64,000 bases of DNA, from assembly GCA_031761405.1 (NCBI GenBank), contig JASEVX010000005.1:3438050-3502049 (forward strand), written 5' to 3'. Below, one piece after another: positions 22,337 through 33,038 of this stretch. This DNA is from Serripes groenlandicus. Its lineage: Eukaryota > Mollusca > Bivalvia > Cardiida > Cardiidae. Position numbers and translations under genes: made by a program. The notes beneath the pieces were generated by a model, which saw only the letters and a program-made list of their open reading frames with translations, had not been told where the DNA came from and searched no databases. Position 1 is the stretch's first letter. Each line of letters starts with the position of its first letter.

Positions 22337-22597
22337 TGTCGGTGTAACAACTGCATTAACATGCCAACTGTGATAGAAGCGAAATGCTGCCAAATAACCA
22401 ATAGTGTCGATGGTAAAATAGAAGAGACATCAACCTGCATCACCGAACATGAGGGGTTTATTTGGTATCAGGAAGTTATGGCTCAAACATTTATGGCCAT
22501 AAATTTTAAAACTGAGGATACCTTATCATTTCTTATATTTTATAGAACGTCAACGATTGTGTGGGAGATGAAGAAGTTTTCTTCGCCATCACGGTGA
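22337..22597 (+). CDS. P2X7 intracellular (ballast)-like domain exon
   Basis: Downstream of a TTCAG acceptor (22331-22335) an 86-codon frame opens with CRCNNCINMPTVIEAKCCQ, later CITEHEGF, and then a hydrophobic segment ending LIFYRTSTIVW. This order (CxC..C..MPT..E..CC, then CITEH.GF, then Y/FR.F..W) is the pattern of the cysteine-rich, zinc-binding ballast of vertebrate P2X7 receptors, which in invertebrates is often found detached from the channel. The exon ends at a possible GTGAGT donor (22596) or stops at the TGA of the frame. Channel-forming P2X sequence is not present nearby. Exons before and after are uncertain. An ORF at 22072-22335 could be an upstream exon but I cannot support it. 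Confidence 0.55.
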   Translation, partial: CRCNNCINMPTVIEAKCCQITNSVDGKIEETSTCITEHEGFIWYQEVMAQTFMAINFKTEDTLSFLIFYRTSTIVWEMKKFSSPSR

Positions 22598-23186
22598 GTT
22601 ATTTTCGCTTCTATATCTTTGTAATGACATCAAAAGTGAAATATCATATCACCGCTTCATATATTTGTGTTTTCTAAGTGAATATCGCTCCTTTTCCTAA
22701 TATGTTCATATAACAGCAAGATATAGTAGTGATGTTTTTGTTACTGTTTCAGGTGAATACAACAACAACACCACCAAAAGACATAACATCGGATAACTGA
22801 TTTTATTTTTATTCATTTTAATTCACATTTAAATCTAGTAAAGAACATTCGATTTTAAGCTTGTTTTATTTTATAATGACCATAAGCCAGCGAACTAATT
22901 CCATCTTCTAACAGATATCTCTTATCATAGATGGGAAGAACTTGATTCATGATATATTTATAGGTGGTAAACTTTGAGAACATTGTGATAAATAGAGAAG
23001 ACGTTTTCAGCGTCATTTGTATATGTATCTACAGGGCTCAACAGTGGGATACGACTCAATAACTCCACCTCGTAATTCCCAAATACAAATGGTAAGTAAT
23101 TTTTATTTATTATCTTTTTAATGACTAAAACAACTTTATTTTGATGATGTTGGAGAATATGTAAATACTTTTTGCACTAATTAAAA
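22598..23186. other. Exon-like snippets with good splice sites
   Basis: Two short segments have consensus borders. The first, 22753-22800, follows TTTCAG and ends in TGA. The second, about 23037-23091, follows CTACAG, ends in ATG|GTAAGT and reads GSTVGYDSITPPRNSQIQM. They could be exons of a gene linked to the P2X7-like domain, but there is no way to join them from sequence alone. Confidence 0.3.
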
Positions 23187-23514
23187 TTATGATTTATGGA
23201 AACGACGAAAACTATATTTATTATATTTAAATTTAAAACAACATACCTCTGCTGGTCGACCGTTAAACAACGAATCATATATCTCGATGTGAGAGAGTAA
23301 TGCGCGAAGTTCATCAACTTCCCTAACATTAAATGAAATTGATTTCATTTTACTAAAATCGAACTTCCCTTCTACGAAACAATGTTTAGCATCCGCAAGA
23401 TGCACATAAGTTGCGCCATTAAATGGCGTGAAGCAAACTTCTTTATTTTTTTCCAAATTTAATAGAAGCTTTTACTACCTCCCCTTTAACATTCCTTTTT
23501 TCTACAAAAGACAT
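23187..23514 (-). pseudogene. PC4-like small ORF with homopolymer frameshift
   Basis: On the minus strand an ATG at 23514 opens MSFVEKRNVKGEVV. After about 20 codons it hits a TAA caused by a run of seven A (plus-strand T run at 23446-23452). One base fewer would carry the frame into the 89-codon ORF at 23187-23456 with TPFNGATYVHLADAKHCF, a beta-rich core, then MKSISFNVREVDELRALLSH. The layout (strands followed by a helix) resembles PC4/p15-type single-stranded-DNA-binding folds seen in some invertebrate mobile elements. This is a structural impression, not a search. A GTATGT donor near 23247 suggests that the last residues may be replaced by another exon. The frameshift may be a sequencing error. 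Confidence 0.4.
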
Positions 23515-23954
23515 GATGAAGTTAAGTTTCAACAACTTTAATTTGAAGAAGTGAGCATTTAACTCTTAACTTCAAGGATTTTATTTCTTTCCAGTTGTCA
23601 ATCTTCGCCTTTGCGATATTTCTATTGGTCATCTTTTGAGAAACTCAATAATCCGTGATGGGTTTTTTAAACCGTTGTAGCTAATTGGATGTTTAAACAC
23701 TTTACATCCAAAAGATGTAAAATAATTTTACACATCGCTTCACACACTCTGAAGATTAGTTGTATACGCTTCATCTATAGTACAAACAAAGAGAGAACTC
23801 GCTTACATTTTAAATATAAGACAAAAACTAAAACACTTTCTTCAACTCAATCAAAATAGTCATTGCCCATTAATTATACAATACTTATCCTTTAAAAAAT
23901 AAAGCGTCACTCGCTTTCTCCTCTCAGTTTCTATCTGCTTCTATATCTATTAGA

Positions 23955-24254
23955 ATGATGATTTATTTATTGTTGATCTTAGCGATAAGTGTAGAAGGGG
24001 AACTTATGTATATGGACCAAGTGTGTCAGGATAATGGTCCGTTATTGGATTGTAGTGATGTAGGAGATGGGGATTTCGCAATGAAAACGGAAAACATGGA
24101 CATATAGAGAATGCAGTTTACTCGGTTGAAAGGAAAAATAGATTTAAGGATGCTACCGAATGTTGATAGGATAGACGTACAATATGGTGATGTGAGATGT
24201 ATACAGGTGGAGAATCACAGAACTAATGTGCATCTCAATTATGGAAACGCTTAG
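23955..24254 (+). pseudogene. Secreted small protein with in-frame TAG
   Basis: ATG at 23955 (second ATG adjacent) opens MMIYLLLILAISVEGE, a convincing signal peptide with a likely cleavage after VEG. It continues with CQDNGPLLDCSDVG and hits TAG at 24105-24107 (codon 51). The same frame then stays open for 48 more codons to TAG at 24252-24254, ending in LNYGNA. AATAAA follows at 24276-24281, only 22 bases after the second stop, so the transcript unit seems to include both halves. Mature product would have two or three Cys and alternating hydrophobic residues (short LRR-like rhythm, inference). It is either a pseudogene, a stop-codon polymorphism, or a 50-residue peptide. Confidence 0.5.
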
Positions 24255-24528
24255 ATTGATTGTGTAAGAAAATTAAATAAACCCTTTTACCTTTTTCATA
24301 GACAATGTATTGTATTCTTTATAGCTTAAACATGTGTCTTTTGATATTATCAATGATTAATTATGTAGAAATAAACGAAAGAGTGTTGAAAACATTAACT
24401 CTTTCCCACATATAATTCTATATCAAATAGATTATAATATTAGTGCTATACTAAAAGTAATTTATCAATGCTTATAATTAATTACTTACTTTTCAGCCAA
24501 GTTTACAATCCACAACAGTACAGTCATC

Positions 24529-25117
24529 AATGAATGAATGGTGTTTTAAGGCCCGTCGACAACTAAGGTCATTTTGGGCGCTTAATAATTTACTTACTGT
24601 AAAAGATGAAATAATTAAAATTGAAATATAACTAACCAGTTTATTAGACAAAACAATCAAACATGATGTATGCGATACTTAACATTAATATAAAACGACA
24701 TGTAAGCCAATGTAAAACAGAATTTAGGCAAACAAGCCAAACACTACTATGTTATACTTGACATAAAGATAAACAATATCTGAGAAAATGTGGAACAGGA
24801 TCTGTAAAGGTATTGCATGTGCAAAGCACGATTTAAGAAATAATCATATCTTATTAAAAATATTAATTTCCCTAAAAGGTCAGGTTTGACAGACTCAAAG
24901 AGCTGAAGCATACTTTGAAAGCCTTGAAAAAGCTATCACGTATTGGAGCTAAATCAGCACATTCCAGAATGTGCTGTACTGAAAGTTGAGTAAAACATAG
25001 AATATATTGGGGAGCTTTCAGTAAGTATGCATGCGTTAACCATGTGTGTCCAATGCGTAAACGGGCAAGAACAATTTCTTCACGACGAAAGGATCTCAAA
25101 GCTGGCAGCCACTCACC
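24529..25117 (-). mobile_element. LINE copy C, 5'-truncated 3' fragment
   Basis: This has the (TGAA)n tail at 24529-24541, the full 3' UTR with the GCCC/GGGC terminal stem-loop, and the last part of ORF2 (about 24865-25117) with indels. Homology ends at CTCACCAG (about 25117). Typical 5' truncation by incomplete reverse transcription. No clear target-site duplication was found. Confidence 0.85.
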
Positions 25118-25356
25118 AGCCAAAAACATGTACCATGACATGTCGCACTTGCTATATGGTGTGTCAGTCCCTCGACTGTTTCGAGCGATATTTAGTGGAG
25201 AAAAAATGCAGACAAGGGGGGAGATTACCTCTCAGTGCGACGAATTTTGGCGCTGCACTACATACTAACCAGGGGCTGTATGGCCAGAGTTCTTGTGTGT
25301 GACGATATTTTGGGCCATTCTTTACGTCTCCATACTTAAATTATCGACGTTTTCTT

Positions 25357-25542
25357 GTGTTTAGACGATTTTTAAGAGGTATTATCGCTTTAAGCTTTTT
25401 CACAGGAAAAGTCCCTACATCAAGCAAGTCAGTAGAAGACATGCCAGATTCTGAAGTTGACTTTCTTCTGGCAGCCAGTCAAGGCATTAAAAAAAGTATC
25501 AAAAGTGATGTTTCTGCATATATAAAAAGGTGTTCCAAATAA
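25357..25542 (+). CDS. Unrecognised short ORF
   Basis: 61 codons, or 34 if the better-placed ATG at 25441 (MPDSEVDFLLAASQGIKKSI) is used. The peptide is amphipathic with a basic C-terminal end. No family is recognised and no polyadenylation signal follows. It could be the first exon of something larger or a chance frame. Confidence 0.2.
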   Translation: MFRRFLRGIIALSFFTGKVPTSSKSVEDMPDSEVDFLLAASQGIKKSIKSDVSAYIKRCSK

Positions 25543-25934
25543 CATCCGTTAAGTATCTGCAGCGCCCTATAGCATTGAGAAGCCTGATGTTTTGGAAAAA
25601 CACCGGTAAAACCGATGCGTCATTCCATTCCTGTGCAGAGATCAACTGCCCTTAACAAGTGAAGGGCAGTCCGAGCTTCGTTACGAGATGTCTCCTGCCG
25701 CACCCAGCCTAAGAGGTCAGTCAACTTTAGCTAAATAAGTGGGTGAGCAGTTAGATCCTCTTCCTGAGTTATCTTCTGTCACCACCACCCTAAGATGTCA
25801 GCCGCCTTCGGCAAGTCAAGGTCCGATATTTAAATAGTGGAATATCTTCCTTCCCCAATTTTAAATGTCCCGATTCTCCTTCTAAGATTATATTAATTTT
25901 ATTGCCAGAAACAGCACACATTTTTTATTTCGCA

Positions 25935-26470
25935 TCATATGGATTACTTGACCTGCTTTTGCCTCAGCTGTGGTATTTGTCTGTGCTGTCTAAGCGTATA
26001 CGTCTTTTAAGATAGACCTGTTGACCTGGAATATTTCATTATTTCAAAATAACTATCCAACGATATCTGGCTTATGCTTTTAACGTTATATTCTTAATTC
26101 AACTTTAATGTTTTTTCTTTTTTTATAACATTCTTTCAGCTTTGCACGAATATAGATAGAAAGCTAGTAATTTTATATCAAAATATGCCACGTTTACTTG
26201 ACCTACTTTGTCTGTGCTGTGTAAGCGTATACATCTTTTAGGGATAGACCTGTTGACCTCGATTATTTCATTGTTTCAAAATAACTATCCCACGATATCT
26301 GGCTTATGCTTTCAACATAACCTGTATCTTTTTAATTAAACTTTCATGTTTTTCCTTTCTTATAACAGTTTTGCAACTTGGCACGCATATGAATAGAAAG
26401 CTATTAATTGTGTATCAAAATATGCCACGTTTACTTGACCTACTTTGTCTTAATGCACGCCTGATGTTCA
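25935..26470. repeat. ~240-bp tandem repeat, a little over two units
   Basis: TTTACTTGACCTACTTTGTC-type starts at about 25941, 26191 and 26428. Each is followed by GGATAGACCTGTTGACCTSG and CGATATCTGGCTTATGCTTT. Units are spaced 237-250 bp. Nothing is encoded. Confidence 0.75.
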
Positions 26471-26859
26471 TAATAACCAACAATCTATCATGGATATTCT
26501 GATTAAATGTTTATAATAACCAAACTATATCATGGATGTTCTGATAAATGTACTAGCGGCTAAGTTATGTAATTTTTCTTGGCGATTATGATTAGGGTTT
26601 TTTTCTGTAAGACGTGCCGAGAACATTCGAGGTCACCGGATCGACTACATCCAGAAGAATACGCTTAGACAGCACAGACAATAATTAGGTCATTTCAACA
26701 AGGTATAATGTTAGTCTGTTCATCCTTTCATTTAAAAACCCACATTATTTATTAAACCAGTTTCATATTAATTCAATCGGGATGTTCCTTAATGAACACA
26801 CGTGAAACATCTGCGCATTATATCTGTCACAACTATTCAATATATTAATATCATTTATA

Positions 26860-27037
26860 ACAAGTGTCCAAAATTTGATGGAGATGAATGTTCTGATTCA
26901 CTTTCATGAATATTGGATGCAAAATGTAGCCTGTAGAACACAGTGTTAACAAGCTGAAATGTTGACGACGGACGAACGCCGGACAAAATGTGATCACAAT
27001 AGCCCTACCTTGCACTTCGTGCATGGGTGAGCTAAAA
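26860..27037 (-). repeat. End fragment of AGCTC...CTCTTGT-type element
   Basis: The right edge is the reverse complement of AGCTCACCCATGCACGAAGT. Inside are the block rich in GTCCGGCGTTCGTCCGTCGT and the GTTAACAC motif, matching the start of the element at 44610. Only about 180 bp remain. Confidence 0.7.
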
Positions 27038-27290
27038 ACCTGGAACGATTTACATGTTACAAGAAAGTTGGACTCTTAAGCTTTAATTGTTAAATAGAAG
27101 CAATGTAGACAGTCGTGTTTTTTTTTCTCTTTTTTCTTAGCATTCTTTAATATACAATATTAAAAGCAAAGTCAATAAATGTATTCTGGTGTTATGTTCG
27201 AATCTTGTTGCATGCGGAAATGTTGTTCCCATTTCATTCGTCGCGGTTTGCAAACATGGCATCCTCTCACACATATTCAGATTAGAACAC

Positions 27291-27298
27291 TATAAAAA
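27291..27298 (+). promoter_or_regulatory. TATA box of the coiled-coil gene
   Basis: TATAAAAA lies 79 bases before the ATG at 27370. That allows a start site near 27320 and a short 5' UTR with the context ACCATCACCATGA at the start codon. Confidence 0.55.
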
Positions 27299-27369
27299 GA
27301 AGCATTTTTTTAAATAACATTTCATAGCTTGCTTGCTTTAACGTGCATTCAACAGCTGTAACCATCACC

Positions 27370-28591
27370 ATGAATGGTGAAGCATTTGCCGATTTACTGT
27401 CTTTGACGACTCAGTTGCGCGTAACATTTCAGGAAAATGAGGTAAGAAGTATTTAAATTGTATTTTCATTAACTCAGAAAGAAGAAAGTAATGGATCTGT
27501 TACTTGTCTTCAATACTTTTTGTGTCATCCTGCGTAGCATGGTAGGCACTTAGGGATTACTTTTTTGACCGTCGTCTGTCTGTCTGTCCGTCACACTTTT
27601 TCATCACACATTCAATGAGCAGGTGCATGTGACACACATGCTCCGCGGAGCACTCCATTCTAGTTCAATTATAAAACAGTGGTTTTCTCACATTGCACTT
27701 TTTTCACAAGCAATTGTTTACATAGAGCATTAGCTCGGTAATGCTTTTATGACTTTACTCAATCGATATATGTCTCATCGTTGTAAAAACGATACAAATA
27801 TATCAATATACACGAATGTCGACAAAATATAAAATAACTTAAGCCATTGATATGGATCATGTGAGTAAACGTTTGTGTTAAGGTTTCTGAGAAATAATCT
27901 AGCGATTCGTTCGAACTTGACAATCGTAAATTCGACGGTTATAAGACGTTTGTGATATGTATACATAATCTGAAATTCAATGTCTAGATTTCGAGAGTTG
28001 ACTAAACTTGGAAAATAATGTTTGAAGTAGACATTCCTCCTAATTTTAATATTTATATTTTAGGCTAAGATTGAGAAACTGAAAGAAGAAAAAACAACGT
28101 TAGAAGAAGAAAAGAGGGCGTTGGTAGAAGATATCAGATTGCTTAAAGAAGAAAACAATCAAGTTGATAAACTGAAGACAGAAAATGACTCATTGAAATA
28201 TGATCGACTGATGCTAAAAACCGAAATAGCGGATCTTGAATTCAAGATCAAGGACATAAATAGCAGAAACGAACGTTTAACGGATCAATTAAAAGAACGT
28301 GAGAACACAATTAGTGATATAAATGAACAATGTGAAAGCTCTGATAGCAAATCACGAAGAGTGGAATTTGAAATATCTCAGTATAAGTCGTATCATGAAA
28401 CAATAAAACGTATTACTCATTGTTTAGATGTAGAAAATAGTATGAAGCAGAATCTTAAAAGAAGGAGTGTATTTAGCGCCATATTTAACAGTGCTAAAAA
28501 GTTTAAAATGTCTGATAATTGCAGCCGCAATTGTTCCAGAAGGATGACAACGGTAAGATTAAGAAGTCATATAAAAGGAACGACCCGTTAA
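27370..28591 (+). CDS. Two-exon coiled-coil protein
   Basis: Exon 1 is 27370-27441 (24 codons, MNGEAFADLLSLTTQLRVTF...). Exon 2 starts at 28064 after TATTTTAG and is in phase. The product is about 200 residues. A long, highly charged coiled coil (KIEKLKEEKTTLEEEKRALV onwards) covers roughly residues 25-115, followed by a basic C-terminal tail with Cys-Ser-Arg repeats. Two endings are possible: read-through of exon 2 to the TAA at 28589-28591, or splicing at the GTAAGA donor (28553) to an exon at 28983, which adds five codons before TAA at 28998-29000. A TATA box lies upstream. No known family is recognised. The N-terminal 24 residues are hydrophobic/amphipathic and could be an interaction motif. 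Confidence 0.6.
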
Positions 28592-29379
28592 GTAGGTACG
28601 CAACATAAGATATTTGAGTGGAAACATGAAATACACACAGGTGGCTAAATGGACAACACAAAAATGTATGAACAAAATGAAACCAGCAGCCCCAGTACAA
28701 CATAAAGACTAACAGTTTTGTAGAGACATTTATTTCCTTGAAACGCATTTTGTATATTTTATTTGCTTTTTTCCATGTGTATAATGTTTGTATACCATTC
28801 TGCAATTGTTATGGCAATGTTCAAGACCCAGTCAATGCCTTGTATTTGTTTTATTGCATTCAAATTCAATGCTTTTCCAATAATTTATTTGCATGCACAA
28901 TGGAATAATTTATATTTGTACATGTTAAAGGTTATTCAAGTTAAGTGCTGACCTTGTACTAAAATTCATTTTTGTATTTTAGGATGTTTTTCTCCATTAA
29001 TGTCAAGATCTATGAGAATGTCACCAGGGTTTGCATAGTCGCCGTCCAGTAAAACAATTCGTTAATCTTTCACAAAATTGTCAAATGTTTCACATTCGTC
29101 CGCCGTTTTACTTTGTTGTGCTTTGAATCGTGTCACTCTCTTATTATTCGCTGGTTTTGGATAATGTTTTACCTTTGACAAAACGCCATTGGTGTCATAT
29201 TGTTGACCATCTTCCCACACACAGGTTTAATATACTTCCCTCCCTTGTTGTCCGATATAGATAATCTCAATAATTGAAATTACATATATTAAATGAGAGG
29301 TTAAAAACATTTTGGCAAAAGGAGCAATTGTTCATTGCATACATGTATGATCAAGATCTTTTGTTTCTACTATGACTGT

Positions 29380-29576
29380 ACTTGTGTGTTTAGAACAGCG
29401 GTACTGGAATACATGCGTGTGTTGAGAACTCAGGTAGTGGAATGCGTGAGTATTTAGAAAAGCAGTAGTGGAATGCATGTGTGTTCCGAACCTGTAATGG
29501 ATTGTTTGTGTGTTTCGAACTACTAGTGGGTCGATTGTGGGTTGTTGCATTTTTTTTTTTTTTTTTTTTTTTTTTG
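29380..29576. repeat. Short ~40-45-bp repeats and a poly-T tract
   Basis: Four to five degenerate units of the type GTAGTGGAATGCATGTGTGT with TTTCGAAC/TTGAGAAC recur at 29393-29535. They are followed by a T tract at 29551-29575. The lysine-rich minus-strand frames here are a product of the tract. Confidence 0.7.
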
Positions 29577-29709
29577 CCTTGTTCACACATTACAACCAGC
29601 GTTAAGATAGTCACGACGACAACAGTGTTCATATACTGAAGACAACATTGTTTTTGATTTACAATAAATATTGAAATATATTGAAATTGTCAAAAAGTCT
29701 AAATTAGCT

Positions 29710-30074
29710 ATGGAAAATAATACAAATAATGGTAAGTCTCATTTACATTAATTTTTCTATAAAGTTAAATATTGTTTGTACATTTCATTTTTGACTTTAT
29801 AAGTGTGTTAATTATGTATTGAAAAAACATTTCTACATGTACAGTTAAACGTGGAAATGAAATGCAGGAAATACTGCAATCCATTGAAAATTGTGAGAAA
29901 ATGCAGACTGTAGACATTTCAGCTTCAACAAATGTGCCAAACGTACCAAACCAAGATATACAGTCATTCAACCAGGTGCTTAGCAAATCGTTGGGATTGG
30001 GAACACCAATGTTTTCCGGCGCGAACATTAATGGTGGAAATTTCACCATCAATATCAACTTGAATTCAACATAA
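29710..30074 (+). CDS. Small two-exon N-rich protein
   Basis: Exon 1 is 29710-29731 (MENNTNN plus one base, donor GTAAGT). Exon 2 is 29845-30074 (acceptor TGTACAG). The phases match, giving 83 residues. A short predicted helix (NEMQEILQSIENCEKM) is followed by an Asn/Ser/Pro-rich linker, and the C terminus is GANINGGNFTININLNST. That last segment alternates Asn/Gly with beta-formers, as in amyloid-type signalling motifs and beta-arch repeats. That is a resemblance of pattern only. The gene follows the coiled-coil gene in the same orientation about 700 bp downstream. No known family is recognised. Confidence 0.5.
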
Positions 30075-30514
30075 TATGTTTTGATGAGCTGTGCTTAAAT
30101 TTTCATAAATATCCACTTTATGCAAACAAGTGAATACACTAACCTTAATGTCATTTCACCCTTTCCTGGTGTTTGGATAGCAAATCAGTGTTTGCTCAGT
30201 TCCCCATTATATGCTACTTGAGCTGTAGTCAGACAGCAGTTACTCTGATTTACTGCCATACCAGACAAACCAGAAATATGTCTTCTTGCTTGAATGATAG
30301 CAGCAGTTCAGACTTTGAAGGATGATGAATTATATTCAGAGGGTGCAGCACTGAAGAAAAAAAGGTACAAAAGAGCGCTGCACAATGGTTTAAACAAAAG
30401 ACGAGCAAAATATTATGACTGACTTAAATGACAGTCTTGAATCGGTTCAACATGGTCAATGTTCCAATGTTAATCAGTTAACAACAGCTTATGACTGCAC
30501 AGTGACTCATCACC

Positions 30515-31021
30515 AATTTCTACCACTCTGCAGTCAAGTGATTCAGAGAGTAGTTCAATTCTGTCTGATAGTGAGAGTGATATATATTTAAGTACATCAT
30601 GCTCGTCCGGAAATAGTGACGAGGAAACATTATCTGACAATGAAGCTCAGGATGACCACGAGAACAGGCCTTTATATGATGGATGTAACCACACTTTGTC
30701 TACATCGTACATGATGGTTATGCTTCTTGTACAGAAGTATTCATTGACAAAAGAAGCATTTGCAGATATTCTTCGTCTTATTTCCACAGACTTACCATCA
30801 ACATGTAATTACTCTAAATCTTCTTACAAAGTGAAAGATTTTCTTCAAAAGTTTGTGCAGTCACAACCTACCACAGAACACAAGTACTGTGAGCATTGTC
30901 ATCAACTTCTACCGCTAAATTGAATCTCTGCCCATCTGAGGAGTGTCAACAAAGCAGAGCAAAAGTTCTACAATTCCATGACCTGCACTTGACTCAACAA
31001 CTGAGAGATTTATTTCAAGGT
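30515..31021 (+). pseudogene. Transposase N-terminal-like fragment (EnSpm/CACTA type?)
   Basis: An acidic/Ser-rich stretch opens near 30515 and leads into PLYDGCNHTLSTSYMMVM, KEAFADILRLISTDLPSTC and a Cys motif KYCEHCHQLLP. After a TGA (30921-30923) the next frame carries LNLCPSEECQQSRAKVLQFH and ends at a GTAAAG donor (31022), so one indel is present. The order (PLY.G..., helix with ILRLI..LP, then CxxC....CPxxxC) matches my memory of the region preceding the Tnp2 domain in animal EnSpm/CACTA-like transposases. No DDE core is seen in the window. Confidence 0.4.
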
Positions 31022-31191
31022 AAAGTAAATATATACAGTTTATGCATGTCTTCACTATAAAGCCTATACAAATCCAAGAGTCGTTGATCCATGAGGTCAA
31101 ATTCATTTTTTCAAGAATCGAGAAAATTAGGCGTTTTTTGGTCGGAAAATTTGCATTAAGTATTCAAGGTTTGTAATAACCACATTATTAA

Positions 31192-32289
31192 AGGCGTATG
31201 CTACAGTTATTTATCCAAAAATTGCCCAATCATAGAATTTCATTATTCTTTGTATTTTGCTAGTACATACAATAACTAGTTGAAATAAGGAAAAATGAAA
31301 ATATGTTATGGATTTAAAAAATATATATTGGCCTGTCAATGACATGACCAATTTCATCAAAGTCACAAATATAGGCTTTTTGGCCGAAAACCTAAAACAC
31401 ACACACAAAAAAATGAAAACTACAAATCATGTTAAAGTTAATATATAACTTTATATATAGAATTTAAATCAATATGAAAAGAGAATTTGTGAGAAAAATA
31501 TGAAAAAAAATATATTAAGCTGTTTTTCAAGATCGAAATGGTGTCACATTTTACCCGTGAAAAAGTTAAAATCATACGATTTTTCAAGAAATTTTCCGTT
31601 CTACATAATAGAATTTTCTGTAATTATCCATAAACAATGAACATGGTTCACTTTAATAAAAAATGCAAAAAAAAAAAGATAGGTCACCGTGCTCCTTTTC
31701 TGGTAAATCGACTTTTTCCTTGAAGCACGGCCTGTTTTTTAAGCAAAACTGCTGTATTTCTAAGAAAACCCAAGGAAAACGTCCCTTTACTCTAAAAGAA
31801 GTACGGTGACCTATATTTTTTTTGGCATTTTTTATTAAAGTGAACGATGTTTAGTGTTTATGGATAATTACAGAAAATTCTATTATGTAGAATGGAAAAT
31901 TTGTATGATTTTAACTTTTTCGGGGGTAAAATGTGACACCATTTTCACCTTGAAAAACAGCTTAATATATTCTTTTTCCTATTTTTTCTCAAAAATTCTT
32001 TTTTCATATTGATTTACATTCTATATTTAAGGTTATATGTGAACTTAAATATGATTTATAGTTTTCATTTTAATTTTTTTGTGTTTTAGGTTTTTGGCAA
32101 AAATGCCTATATTTGTGCCTCTGATGAAATTGGTCATGTCATTGACAGTCCAATATTTATTTTTTAGATCGATAACAATTTTTTTTTCTTTCTTATTTCA
32201 ACAAGTTATTGTATGTACTAACTTAATACAAAGAATAATTAAATTCTATGTTTGGGAAATCTTTGGTAAACAAACTGTAGCATACGCCT
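31192..32289. mobile_element. TTAA-flanked foldback element (MITE-like)
   Basis: The two halves are inverted copies of each other over about 500 bp each. The ends are AGGCGTATGCTACAG (31192 on) and CTGTAGCATACGCCT (to 32289). The centre is a loop of about 100 bp bordered by GGTCACCGTGCT / GTACGGTGACC. TTAA occurs at both borders (31188-31191, 32290-32293), the target duplication of piggyBac and Kolobok superfamilies. Similar short ORFs on opposite strands (31211-31408, 32079-32309) are simply the two arms and not genes. It sits in what looks like an intron or a gap of the transposase-like relic. Confidence 0.88.
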
Positions 32290-32891
32290 TTAAGTTCGTT
32301 TTACAATAAACATTTTTCCTGCCACAATGTTTCAAAAATCATTATTAACAGCCACCATTATTAGTCATTAAAATGACAACTTATCAAACTGTCTGTGAGT
32401 ACTTTCATTTAACATGCCAGTTAATTAAATATTATATAGTGACTTGTGTTAGAAACACCCCTTTAGTGCATTTAACTTACATACACACTGTTAAATGTAT
32501 TTACAAATAAGAGTGAGTGATCACTTTCTTGAATGAATAGAAAATTAAAAAAAAAATCATTATCTTTCCTTCTTCAGTCTTCAATGTTTGTTACCATCTT
32601 GTCACATTTTAAGTCCCGGGTCAAATGGATGGCCGAATCGTTTCTTTATGTCTTAAAAAGTTGATTTGCACCATTTTTTTCCTATTAAGTTTCTAAGCAT
32701 TTAGCCATTATTATCCCTATGGATATAGATAAAGGGATAGAGTAATGATGTATGTCGTGTATGTCAGTCTCTATCATTTGTATTTAAAAGCTTTTAAGGC
32801 TAGTCACATTTCACAGCATATAATAGGAATCATATAATTTTGAGGGGGAAATCACTTGTTAAACATACATATTAAACTAATATTTATTACA
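32290..32891. other. AT-rich spacer, nothing recognised
   Basis: No coding, RNA or repeat feature could be supported between the foldback element and the exon-like ORF at 32892. Confidence 0.4.
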
Positions 32892-33038
32892 GATGAACAT
32901 TTTCTAACTCTGGTGGCATGCAGACAACCCATACATATTGCGGATGCTGACATTAAACAAGATATTACAGATGGATTGGAGTATAAGCGTCTGCAACAGA
33001 ATGCAACAATAGATGCTGTGAATTTGACTTCACAATAA
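32892..33038 (+). CDS. Exon-like ORF, unrecognised
   Basis: An acceptor TATTACAG ends at 32891. The frame DEHFLTLVACRQPIHIADAD runs to TAA at 33036-33038 (about 48 codons). It could be the terminal exon of the gene that has its donor at 31022, with the foldback element in the intron, but the phases cannot prove this. No domain is recognised. Confidence 0.3.
   Translation, partial: DEHFLTLVACRQPIHIADADIKQDITDGLEYKRLQQNATIDAVNLTSQ

Noticed and set aside
29332..29632. Lysine-run ORFs on the minus strand
   Set aside because: They are created by the poly-T tract and short repeats.
22337..30074. An integrated DNA virus or Polinton-like element explaining the small genes
   Set aside because: No capsid, DNA polymerase, ATPase, integrase or terminal repeats are visible. 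Gene sizes alone are not evidence.
31211..32309. Two similar short ORFs on opposite strands
   Set aside because: They are the same frame in the two arms of the foldback element, AT-rich and without start context.
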